Shown: positions 1 through 5,781, numbered from the stretch's first letter. The stretch: 5,823 bases of DNA from Promethearchaeota archaeon (GCA_016839865.1 JAEOTN010000233.1:1-5823); one strand, 5' to 3'. Numbers and translations are program-made. The notes: generated from the sequence alone by a model not told the origin.

Positions 1-192
1 ACAATGTTATCGGAAGCGTTCATAGGGTTAGCTTTTGGTGTTCCTCCGATTGCAGCAGGTTTTCTATACGAAGTGGAGCTTATTTATGTGTTTATCTTCC
101 AAATTGCGCTTCTAACGGTATTAACTACCATTCTTCTTGTAAATCATTTCAAATATGTGAAAAAAGAGAATTTGGGAATTTTCAAGAAATAG
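1..192 (+). CDS. C-terminal end of a probable MFS-type membrane transporter (5' partial)
   Basis: Only the last 64 codons are present: the frame is open at base 1 (ACA, then ATG at 4) and stops with TAG at 190-192. The ATG at 4 is therefore probably internal and the gene starts left of the window. The peptide has two hydrophobic stretches separated by a short polar break (GFLYEVEL) and ends in a basic tail (FKYVKKENLGIFKK). This is the usual look of transmembrane helices 11 and 12 and the cytoplasmic C-terminus of a major facilitator superfamily permease. The Gly/Pro-rich start of the first helix (GLAFGVPPIAAGFLYE) also fits MFS helix 11. The family call rests on this short tail, so another polytopic transporter is possible and no substrate can be proposed. 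It converges with the CPBP protease gene, with 36 nt between the stop codons. Confidence 0.62.
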   Translation, partial: TMLSEAFIGLAFGVPPIAAGFLYEVELIYVFIFQIALLTVLTTILLVNHFKYVKKENLGIFKK

Positions 193-210
193 CCTTTTTC
201 GTCTACTTTT
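193..210 (+). terminator. T-rich tract after the transporter stop codon
   Basis: Immediately after the TAG there is CC followed by TTTTT (195-199) and then TTTT (207-210). I see no convincing hairpin before it. Oligo-T runs alone can terminate archaeal RNA polymerase, so this is a plausible end for the transporter transcript within the 36 nt convergent gap. The support is positional only. Confidence 0.28.
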
Positions 211-228
211 AACTAGCTAATAGCAAAT

Positions 229-984
229 TCAGATCAAAAACAAGAAGATAGTGATATTCATTACCAAATTGAAGATACTGTGACCTAAAATTGCCGGATA
301 TAATGATGAGCTCGATTTTTTTATCCATGCAAAGAAGAAACTAACACCCATCATTAAGAGAAACCAAACGAGTCCGGAAAGGAACTGCCAGTTATAATCT
401 CCTGCTACAATAAAGATACCGTGATGAAGAATGTGGATGACTGCAAACGGGATTACTCCGAAGAGAATTCGCCATTTTGAATTACCTTTATCCACGTTAT
501 AGTATTGCATAACAACTCCACGAAAGAAAATTTCCTCCCCGATTGGGCTGAAAATGATTGAAGGGAGTGTGACTATTATGAACAATATTGGTGTAGAGAA
601 CTCCAATCGTTCTGTTTCTGTCATCACCTGATTGATAATTGAAATATACCAATTATCAGCTGTGGTCCCGAAATAGCCAAATCCTATAAGAAAAATTATA
701 AACGCCATTAATACCCCACCCAGAGTGCTGATCAAGTACCACTTGGGGAGTGTCGCTTTTCTTAACCCAATTGCCTTTCTGCCGTCCTTAACCATGAAAA
801 TAAAGGGAAAAATTGCCATCAGCACGAAAGAAATGAGTATTAACATTCCAAATATGTCTTTGTTATATATCCCGAGGATTCTAAAAACAATAAAGATCCC
901 ATAAGCTATCCAAATAACAAATGTCACACTTTTTTCCGAAATAAATTTTCTCCAATGAGGTTGAGAATTTTCGGAATTTTCCAT
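229..984 (-). CDS. CPBP (CAAX/Abi-type) family intramembrane glutamic metalloprotease
   Basis: A 251-residue polytopic membrane protein with the three CPBP (Rce1-like) motifs in order: EEIFFRG at residues 150-156 (the EExxxR motif), FAVIH at 180-184 (FxxxH, followed by H187 and H188), and HSIFN at 235-239 (HxxxN). In the family, the paired Glu and the His/Asn residues line an intramembrane active site. Hydrophobic segments lie near 20-39, 44-65, 83-104, 131-148, 171-190, 200-221 and 240-251, with a short polar N-terminus and a C-terminus ending inside the last helix. Size and motif order match intact members. The ATG at 984 is the only sensible start, since the polar N-terminus precedes the first helix. 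Family members process prenylated proteins in eukaryotes and small peptides or bacteriocin-type substrates in prokaryotes. The substrate here is unknown, and no peptide or prenylation gene is adjacent. A TATA-like box upstream suggests its own transcript. Confidence 0.9.
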   Translation of the reverse strand: MENSENSQPHWRKFISEKSVTFVIWIAYGIFIVFRILGIYNKDIFGMLILISFVLMAIFPFIFMVKDGRKAIGLRKATLPKWYLISTLGGVLMAFIIFLIGFGYFGTTADNWYISIINQVMTETERLEFSTPILFIIVTLPSIIFSPIGEEIFFRGVVMQYYNVDKGNSKWRILFGVIPFAVIHILHHGIFIVAGDYNWQFLSGLVWFLLMMGVSFFFAWIKKSSSSLYPAILGHSIFNLVMNITIFLFLI

Positions 985-1008
985 ATCTATTGAGATCCCT
1001 AGAAGCTG

Positions 1009-1020
1009 TTATATTATTTT
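1009..1020 (-). promoter_or_regulatory. TATA-like promoter element for the CPBP protease gene
   Basis: Read on the minus strand, the 67 nt gap after the GNAT gene contains AAAATAATATAA preceded by purine-rich GATGA, resembling an archaeal BRE plus TATA box. Transcription starting about 25 nt downstream of its centre would begin near 988-990, only a few bases before the ATG at 984. That would give a nearly leaderless mRNA, consistent with no good Shine-Dalgarno just before the ATG. The region is AT-rich, so chance occurrence is a real possibility. Confidence 0.35.
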
Positions 1021-1051
1021 CATCTACTGACTGTTAGCATTTCATCGGAAA

Positions 1052-2044
1052 TTACGTGATTTTTACCCAAGCCCAAAGTTCCTTGGAAATATCAAATTCC
1101 AATTTGCGATATAATTCTATCGCATTAGATAAAATAACACCTGTATCTGCCAAAGCTTTTGTAAATCCATTAGATTTCATATTTTGAAGTATTTCAAGGA
1201 GCAATTGGGAACCAATTCCTTTTCTTTGATATTGTTTTTTTATGCCTGGAATTCCAATTAACCCATATTGACTAAACTCCATGCATCCAACGACTTCCCC
1301 TTGATACTCCGCAACCAACGTTTTTACAGCCCAGTTTTCTTCAAGCCAGAAGTTTCCAATTTCACTTTCACTGGCATTCTCGAGCATATCGGGACGACAA
1401 TCAATGAAAATTTGCCGGATGTCCTTCAAATCCTTAAGTTGGAACTCACGGACGTGGATCTCATTATTTGGGTTTTGATGTAGAGGTATCTCTTCCAATA
1501 AGTTAAATTCAGCAAGAATCGAATCATGCACAAATGGTTTACTAGTGGAAAAAGGAGAATAATAAAAAACTCGTTCGTGAACAAAGCCTAATTCGTGTAA
1601 TATGTTGTGTATTTTTTGATTATGGTTATATGTATAAATTACAACGACATCAATGTTCTGGCTTTTAGAAAAATCCAACACGTATCGTAAGAGCTTTAAT
1701 GCTACTCCTTTCCGTCTCTTTTCAGGGATTACTGCAATTCTGCTCTGCCCTCTTCCTTCTGCAGTTTCTATTATCTCAATACAAAAAATATCATTTATAT
1801 CCCCTTTTAATCTCTCAATCCGATAATGTAGAAATCCTATGAGAGATTTATTTTCAAATGCACCTAATATGCGATTATTTTCATTTTTTAGCCATTTCTT
1901 CACATCATTAGGTGTAATTGATTGATACCCATATAGAATACCATAGAGATTAATCCAGTCTAAAAAAGACTGGTTGTGAATTGTGCAAATGTCATTCGCT
2001 TGGGCTACACCGCAGTGTCGAATATCAATATTCAAGGGAAACAC
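1052..2044 (-). CDS. Tandem-GNAT acetyltransferase (two N-acetyltransferase domains)
   Basis: A 330-residue soluble protein carrying two GNAT folds. The first (about 5-180) has the acetyl-CoA pyrophosphate-binding motif A at 103-119, core RRKGVA at 110-115, followed by the typical C-terminal HNILHELGF (146-154). The second (about 195-330) has motif A at 267-282, core QRKGIG at 273-278, and NAIELYRKLEF at 307-317. Each half keeps the R/Q-x-x-G-x-G/A loop, so both could bind acetyl-CoA. Double-GNAT proteins include mycothiol synthase and many uncharacterised enzymes; I cannot assign a substrate. The start is GTG at 2044: an in-frame TAA lies two codons upstream (2048-2050), and the first internal Met is near residue 220, inside domain two. 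No Shine-Dalgarno precedes the GTG. The gene begins 18 nt after the cupin stop, so it is probably co-transcribed and may depend on cupin translation. It is unrelated in sequence to the sugar genes. Confidence 0.88.
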   Translation of the reverse strand: MFPLNIDIRHCGVAQANDICTIHNQSFLDWINLYGILYGYQSITPNDVKKWLKNENNRILGAFENKSLIGFLHYRIERLKGDINDIFCIEIIETAEGRGQSRIAVIPEKRRKGVALKLLRYVLDFSKSQNIDVVVIYTYNHNQKIHNILHELGFVHERVFYYSPFSTSKPFVHDSILAEFNLLEEIPLHQNPNNEIHVREFQLKDLKDIRQIFIDCRPDMLENASESEIGNFWLEENWAVKTLVAEYQGEVVGCMEFSQYGLIGIPGIKKQYQRKGIGSQLLLEILQNMKSNGFTKALADTGVILSNAIELYRKLEFDISKELWAWVKIT

Positions 2045-2062
2045 GTGTTATTTAAGAGTTTT

Positions 2063-2332
2063 TTATTCAAATTGGTAGTGCTTTTTTATTTGTTTTTTTA
2101 CTGTCCAATAACACTTACCAGTTTCTGGATACACTGTGACGAGGTCTCCAGGTCCGAAACTAATTTTATCCCCATCGGAATCAATTTCTGCTTCTCCCTC
2201 AAGCACAAAGAACGTTTCCCCTCCCGTATATTCCCAATCGAAACCAGGAGGCGCGGGACTATTCCATGTTGGCCAGGATTTCATTTTCGCAATTTCTTCT
2301 TCAGTAGGTTTGCGTTTTTCGAATTTTACCAT
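2063..2332 (-). CDS. Small single-domain cupin, DUF861/Cupin_3 (ureidoglycine aminohydrolase-like) family
   Basis: An 89-residue protein that is essentially one cupin barrel. Family-typical landmarks are SWPTW at 19-23, FDWEY at 31-35, ETFFVLEGEAEI at 39-50, FGPGDLVTV at 59-67, W76 and the terminal KHYQF at 84-88. The WP-x-W, VLEGE, GDLVT and KHY-x-F set is characteristic of stand-alone DUF861 cupins, which are related to one half of (S)-ureidoglycine aminohydrolase but mostly have no assigned reaction. The classical metal motif HxH is absent: the only His is H85 near the C-terminus, and E39 is the only residue left of cupin motif 1. A standard 3-His/1-Glu metal site is therefore unlikely, and a binding or structural role is possible. 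The ATG at 2332 is fixed by a strong AAGGTGAT ribosome binding site. It is the first gene of a likely two-gene unit with the tandem-GNAT gene 18 nt downstream. Confidence 0.87.
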   Translation of the reverse strand: MVKFEKRKPTEEEIAKMKSWPTWNSPAPPGFDWEYTGGETFFVLEGEAEIDSDGDKISFGPGDLVTVYPETGKCYWTVKKQIKKHYQFE

Positions 2333-2335
2333 AAA

Positions 2336-2343
2336 ATCACCTT
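2336..2343 (-). promoter_or_regulatory. Strong Shine-Dalgarno (AAGGTGAT) of the cupin gene
   Basis: On the minus strand AAGGTGAT lies three T residues before the ATG at 2332. It is complementary to the AUCACCUU-like end of 16S rRNA and resembles the GGTGA form common in archaea, though it also pairs with bacterial anti-SD. It is by far the clearest ribosome binding site in the window. Upstream AT-rich boxes (AGAAATATAT at 2351-2360, and AGATATTTTT at 2371-2380) are candidate TATA elements. Only the farther one would leave this site inside the transcript. Confidence 0.6.
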
Positions 2344-2398
2344 GTGTGTCATATATTTCTATCTAGCTCTAAAAATATCTGTATTGAGGAAATGAACT

Positions 2399-2431
2399 AA
2401 AAAAATAAGAAAATAAAAAATTGTTGAAATT
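2399..2431 (-). terminator. T-tract terminator after the SCP2-like gene
   Basis: Downstream of the TAG at 2443-2445 the minus strand shows a nearly continuous T run at 2399-2420 (19 of 22 bases are T). A weak stem can form just before it: GAAATT/AATTTC (arms 2449-2454 and 2426-2431), or alternatively ATTAG/CTAAT (2443-2447 and 2429-2433) with a 9 nt loop overlapping the stop codon. The T run itself is the stronger signal and fits archaeal oligo-T termination. It separates this gene from the cupin-GNAT unit. Confidence 0.5.
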
Positions 2432-2442
2432 AGGTGGAAAAT

Positions 2443-2967
2443 CTAATCAATTTCTCGATCGTTGAATTCGAAGTAAGCTTCAATCCATGATCGTGGTTTG
2501 GTCGCTAACTTAAGAGGTCCCTTAACGGTTAGATCTCCTTTAAAGAATTCGGCATCGGTGTTGGGGTTGCCGTATGCGATCTTTTCGCCGCAAGCGGGGG
2601 TCATCTCCATATAAACTGTCTGTTTGGCGCCCTCAGCCATTGCTGTGTCAAAATCTCCTTCCCAGAGACCAATTTTACTATCATCTACTCCTTTCATTAT
2701 CATACAACATTTCTGATCAGGAGTACCGCGGATTTCGATGAAATATGCTAAAGATTCATATTCCTCTACATCATCAGCGATAATTTCGGCCAATTCTTGT
2801 TTGTCTTCATCATCAGAAGCTGCGGATAATTTGACAGCTTCAGTGAAACCTAAATAGAAAAGAACGGTGTCGGTTGCTCCGTTTACTGATTTGGCATCAT
2901 ATTTCGCCAAATATTCTGCATTCTTACCTTTAATATCATCTTCGGTAAACCATTTTGTTACTGGCAT
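2443..2967 (-). CDS. Small acidic protein with an SCP2-like (sterol carrier protein 2) C-terminal segment
   Basis: A 174-residue soluble protein, rich in Asp/Glu, with no signal peptide or membrane helix. The C-terminal part (about 139-168: an AEFFKGDLTVKGPLKLA core followed by KPRSWIEAYFEF) resembles the end of SCP2 domains, where a polar strand with the pattern G-D/K-L-x-V-x-G leads into the closing helix that caps a lipid-binding groove. The middle has alternating strand-like stretches (LAYFIEIRG 73-81, KCCMIMKGV 86-94, QTVYMEM 116-122), as expected for the SCP2 sheet. A helical N-terminus carries the acidic patch DDEDKQELAEIIADDVEEYE (52-71). SCP2 domains bind lipids or act as accessory modules; no ligand can be inferred. 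Three cysteines (C87, C88, C126) are notable. The start is ATG at 2967, with a weak GTGA seven to ten nt upstream. It appears to be a single-gene unit, bounded by a 147 nt upstream gap and a T-tract. The family call is moderate. Confidence 0.55.
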   Translation of the reverse strand: MPVTKWFTEDDIKGKNAEYLAKYDAKSVNGATDTVLFYLGFTEAVKLSAASDDEDKQELAEIIADDVEEYESLAYFIEIRGTPDQKCCMIMKGVDDSKIGLWEGDFDTAMAEGAKQTVYMEMTPACGEKIAYGNPNTDAEFFKGDLTVKGPLKLATKPRSWIEAYFEFNDREID

Positions 2968-3017
2968 AATATTTTCACTTTATTTTTTTAAAATAAGGAT
3001 TAATTTCCGATATTACA

Positions 3018-3034
3018 ATCCTAAGGATCAGATC
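3018..3034. promoter_or_regulatory. Overlapping palindromes upstream of the SCP2-like gene (possible operator)
   Basis: Two perfect odd palindromes share bases in the 147 nt gap: ATCCTAAGGAT at 3018-3028 and GATCAGATC at 3026-3034. They lie about 51-67 nt before the ATG at 2967, and AT-rich TATA-like stretches flank them on both sides (2983-2998 and 3049-3060). A transcription factor site here is a guess from symmetry and position; no known operator is recognised. Confidence 0.22.
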
Positions 3035-3066
3035 ACTCTTTTATCCCAGATTTTTTAAAGATTTAG

Positions 3067-3118
3067 TTAATGGTTTTTAGAAAAAGTAGAGAATTCTAAG
3101 AAAATAAAGAACCATTAA
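3067..3118 (-). terminator. Stem-loop overlapping the kinase stop codon (probable 3' end of the sugar operon)
   Basis: A perfect 9 bp inverted repeat, TTAATGGTT (3067-3075) and AACCATTAA (3110-3118), encloses a second one, TTAGAA (3077-3082) and TTCTAA (3094-3099). Together they can fold into an extended hairpin with a one-sided bulge of 10 nt. One arm includes the kinase stop codon TAA at 3115-3117. On the minus strand the loop side is T-rich (CTTTATTTTCTT), but the hairpin is not followed by a long U run. It may therefore terminate transcription or protect the mRNA 3' end. Confidence 0.45.
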
Positions 3119-4689
3119 ATATTGGTTGATTTCTTGAATATGGCAAATGGATTTTCACCTTTTTTTCCTCTGATCCGCTGGGAGATTGCAGTATATATTT
3201 TGAAATTATGTTTGTAAACTTCTACCGATTTGGGATCAGGTTGAATTCGTCCATCCTCATCAAATTGAATAAACGACTTTGCGATTTCTTCAATAGTTTT
3301 ATCACTGAAAAATGTCCACGCTGCATGAAGTGCCGCACCCAAAGCTGCTCCTTCACCCAAAACTTGAACAACTTCACAATTGAATATATTTGCTATCGTT
3401 TCTCTCCACACACGAGATTTTGATAGTCCGCCTGTGAGGTAAAGTAAAGTAGGTTTTATCGGTAATTTCAAAAAACCGCTATATAGATTCATCACGTGAC
3501 CTTCTAACACAGCACGGCACAATATTTCTTTATTAAAATCCTCAAGACTGAAACCAAAGTAGATTGGAACTGCATTTGGGACATCAGGAGTCCTTTCTCC
3601 TTCAAACCAAGGTATTATCACTTTCCCATTATTTCCTATTGGAGTATGTTGTACTATATCTTCAAATTCCTCATGAGAAATGGTGTAATTCTTCAAAATT
3701 GACTCATAACCATTAGCCAAATTAGAAATACATAATAAGGGTAGAAAGTTTCCCAATGCATCGCAAAACAGTGCAATTTCACCGGTCTTATCAATGAATG
3801 GTTTATCTAGAATTGTATATGCAGTTCCCGAAGTCCCTAGAGAAACTGTAACAACACCTTTCTTATAATTGCCAGTGCCTATCGCACCCATCATGTTATC
3901 GCCTGATCCTGATGCAATTAAGCATTTCTCTGAGAATCCATATTTTTCTGCGAAATTCTTTCCAATTCTACCTAGTGACTCACGAGAATCCTTGACCGGA
4001 GGAAGTTTATTGATTAAATCTGGAGCAATAGCCTCAATTAGTTCTCGCACCCATTTTTTTGAAACGGGATCCCATAGTGCTGTGCCAGATGCATCTCCTG
4101 GTTCCATTGCTGCAATCCCTCCATCTTTCCCACCAGTTAACCACCAGTTTATGTAATTATGTACTAGAAATACTGTTTTTGTATTTGTATAATTTTCAGT
4201 CTCATTGCGAACCATATGAAGTATTTTGGGTGCCGTATATCCTGTCCTTTGAGTGTTTCCAATTAATTTTATCATGAGATCCGCGCCACCGATTTTCTCT
4301 GTTAAAATTTCGCATTCTTCCATCGTTGAGAAATCATTCCACAATTTTGAGTATGATCTTGATAGTTCTCCATCCTTCCCGATTGTGACTAATCCATGCT
4401 GTTGACCTGATGCGGAAATTGCTTTGATTTGTGAAATATAGTTTGGGTGAGAATTCTCTAAGTGGGTAAAAAGTGCGTCAATTGCTGCAATCCACATATT
4501 AGGATCAGATTCAGATACCCCAAATTCTGTAGTTTTCCGAGTTCCATTCTCAGTTTCGAATGTGGGAAGATCCTTATCATAATTAATACTGTCAGAATAA
4601 ATAATAGTTGAATTATCTGTATCTATCACTATAATTTTTGTAGATTGTGTAGATACATCCAATCCAGCAAATAGATTTTTACTTTCCAT
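3115..4689 (-). CDS. xylB: Xylulokinase-like FGGY-family carbohydrate kinase
   Basis: A 524-residue FGGY kinase, expected to phosphorylate a ketose (probably D-xylulose) with ATP in the cytoplasm. Numbering from the ATG at 4689: the N-terminal phosphate-binding strand is LFAGLDVSTQSTK (6-18, D11). Substrate-side motifs are SGQQHG (94-99) and LWNDFST (116-122). GSGDNMMGAIGTG (261-273) contains the likely catalytic base D264. Then come ATP-phosphate loop SLGTSGTAYT (283-292), CRAVLEGH (391-398), and the adenosine-site motifs LTGGLSKSRVW (418-428) and GEGAALGAALHAA (445-457). Length lies between E. coli XylB (about 484) and human XYLB (about 536). The DKDLPTFETENG segment (38-49) and the ST after WND recall the animal type. 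The frame runs up to a TTG at 4701, but ATG 4689 puts the first strand at the usual distance from the N-terminus; neither has a Shine-Dalgarno. It lies 42 nt after the isomerase stop, so an operon is likely. Other ketose kinases (ribulose, rhamnulose, fuculose) remain possible. Confidence 0.85.
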   Translation of the reverse strand: MESKNLFAGLDVSTQSTKIIVIDTDNSTIIYSDSINYDKDLPTFETENGTRKTTEFGVSESDPNMWIAAIDALFTHLENSHPNYISQIKAISASGQQHGLVTIGKDGELSRSYSKLWNDFSTMEECEILTEKIGGADLMIKLIGNTQRTGYTAPKILHMVRNETENYTNTKTVFLVHNYINWWLTGGKDGGIAAMEPGDASGTALWDPVSKKWVRELIEAIAPDLINKLPPVKDSRESLGRIGKNFAEKYGFSEKCLIASGSGDNMMGAIGTGNYKKGVVTVSLGTSGTAYTILDKPFIDKTGEIALFCDALGNFLPLLCISNLANGYESILKNYTISHEEFEDIVQHTPIGNNGKVIIPWFEGERTPDVPNAVPIYFGFSLEDFNKEILCRAVLEGHVMNLYSGFLKLPIKPTLLYLTGGLSKSRVWRETIANIFNCEVVQVLGEGAALGAALHAAWTFFSDKTIEEIAKSFIQFDEDGRIQPDPKSVEVYKHNFKIYTAISQRIRGKKGENPFAIFKKSTNI

Positions 4690-4731
4690 TTTGGATTTCA
4701 ATCTAATTTTGTGTTTAAGAATAGAAATAAG

Positions 4732-5781
4732 TTAGTAGAGATGATTCATAAGAATTTTCTCTAACGATCCACGATTCTTATCGGGATTTAGATAGGCGTC
4801 CACAATTTCATCATGCGGGAGTTTATCCAAATTACGACATATCTTATTTATAATTTCCACATTGATTTCGATCGCAGTAGTGACAGGCATATGTTCTGGA
4901 TTAATATCGATTCCGATGTATTCTTGATAGCCCATCATCTTTAAGGCATAAAACATGGCATAAGCTTGCTGAATATCAACAACTCCTACATTCAAGTCTT
5001 GATCGTAATTTCCAAGAGGTTGGCTATTTGCATGAACATGTGCAAGTCTCCCGTGCATTCCGACTAATGCATAAGCAGCTCCTGCCGATTCATAACCCAT
5101 GCGAACGTGACCAAATTCTGGATTTAAACCAAAAATTGCATGACCGTCTTCCAAAAGTTTCTGATTTTCGGGATTTTTCAGTTTAGCTTCAATTCTCTGG
5201 CCAGCAAGTATCCCTTCCGCTGTTGTTCGGAAAATATTGTTGATTGCAGGTTCATACGGCTTCGGTTCAAGTGCCACACGAATTCCAGGAACTGCATCAA
5301 TAATTTCAGCCATACATTCATCATAATATTTCCACATCCATGGATATATTGTTCCGATATCATAGGTATAACCATCCATTCCAGGCCATGTAATGACATT
5401 TGGAACTCCTATTTCTTCTGCTAATCTCATAGCGTCTATCGCAATATCTCGAGCATGGTTTCTGACATCTGGATTCGGGCTGGACATCGCCCCAAACTCA
5501 AATTTTTTATCATAAAAATGAGCAAAAGGAATTCCAACTACCTTGATCCCTTTTTCTTTTTCCAGTGATTTATACAAATCAACGTTATCCTCATTAATTT
5601 CATTAGGATAATGGGCTTCTATACCTTGGATTCCTTTCATTTCTGCTGCAATATTTAACCTTTCTTCTATAGAAAGTTCAGGAACATATCGCTCATGGAA
5701 CCTACCACCACCAGGTGCGAAGTACCAAATCCCTACAGACAATTTTGGTTCAATAGTAAACTCTCTGAGATGTTTTATCAT
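4732..5781 (-). CDS. xylA: Xylose-isomerase-like TIM-barrel sugar isomerase (divergent metal site; 5' end uncertain)
   Basis: A 349-residue TIM-barrel protein aligning by eye with class I xylose isomerases along its length, predicted to interconvert an aldose and a ketose using two divalent metals. From the ATG at 5781: VGIWYF (16-21, first Trp), GIEAHYPNE (53-61, catalytic H57), IPFAHF (84-89), ITWPGMDG (130-137), ALEPKPYEP (170-178, E172 and K174), GLNPEFGH (218-225, E222 and H225), LAHVHANSQ (246-254), YDQDL (259-263, D260 and D262) and GIDINPEH (290-297, D292). All seven metal-ligand positions of Streptomyces xylose isomerase are matched except D245, which is H250 here. The catalytic-His partner D57 is N60. 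The bacterial C-terminal dimerisation arm is short or missing. The frame has no stop from the ATG to the window edge (14 more codons), so the gene may begin outside; the ATG leaves 15 residues before the first strand, as in known family members. It precedes the kinase gene. Rhamnose or other sugar isomerase activity is a real alternative. Confidence 0.8.
   Translation of the reverse strand: MIKHLREFTIEPKLSVGIWYFAPGGGRFHERYVPELSIEERLNIAAEMKGIQGIEAHYPNEINEDNVDLYKSLEKEKGIKVVGIPFAHFYDKKFEFGAMSSPNPDVRNHARDIAIDAMRLAEEIGVPNVITWPGMDGYTYDIGTIYPWMWKYYDECMAEIIDAVPGIRVALEPKPYEPAINNIFRTTAEGILAGQRIEAKLKNPENQKLLEDGHAIFGLNPEFGHVRMGYESAGAAYALVGMHGRLAHVHANSQPLGNYDQDLNVGVVDIQQAYAMFYALKMMGYQEYIGIDINPEHMPVTTAIEINVEIINKICRNLDKLPHDEIVDAYLNPDKNRGSLEKILMNHLY

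Noticed and set aside
229..984. CPBP protein as an abortive-infection or bacteriocin-immunity protein in a defence system
   Set aside because: Some CPBP proteins have been annotated Abi, but there is no toxin, peptide, restriction or other defence gene nearby in this window, so only the family name is justified.
2136..2366. 76-codon plus-strand open frame, Ser/Pro-rich
   Set aside because: It is antisense to the cupin gene, which has full family motifs and a strong ribosome binding site; the composition is that of a shadow frame.
1976..2395. 139-codon open frame on the plus strand
   Set aside because: It runs antisense to the start of the GNAT gene and the whole cupin gene, has a Phe/Cys/Arg-rich composition typical of the reverse complement of a real gene, and no family resemblance. 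The minus-strand genes have clear motifs.
2867..3058. 63-codon plus-strand open frame extending into the gap upstream of the SCP2-like gene
   Set aside because: More than half is antisense to the SCP2-like gene; the remainder is AT-rich gap sequence giving Phe/Tyr/Ile runs, with no ribosome binding site.
3869..4277. Two overlapping plus-strand open frames (3869-4156 and 4059-4277)
   Set aside because: They are antisense to the FGGY kinase core, overlap each other, and show no recognisable domain.
4690..4701. TTG at 4701 as the kinase start, adding four residues
   Set aside because: TTG is a weaker start without a Shine-Dalgarno, and the ATG four codons later gives the N-terminal length usual for FGGY kinases.
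5140..5424. Open frames of 94 codons (plus) and 73 codons (minus, other frame)
   Set aside because: Both lie inside the isomerase gene, whose metal-ligand motifs fix the true frame. Their compositions are not protein-like.
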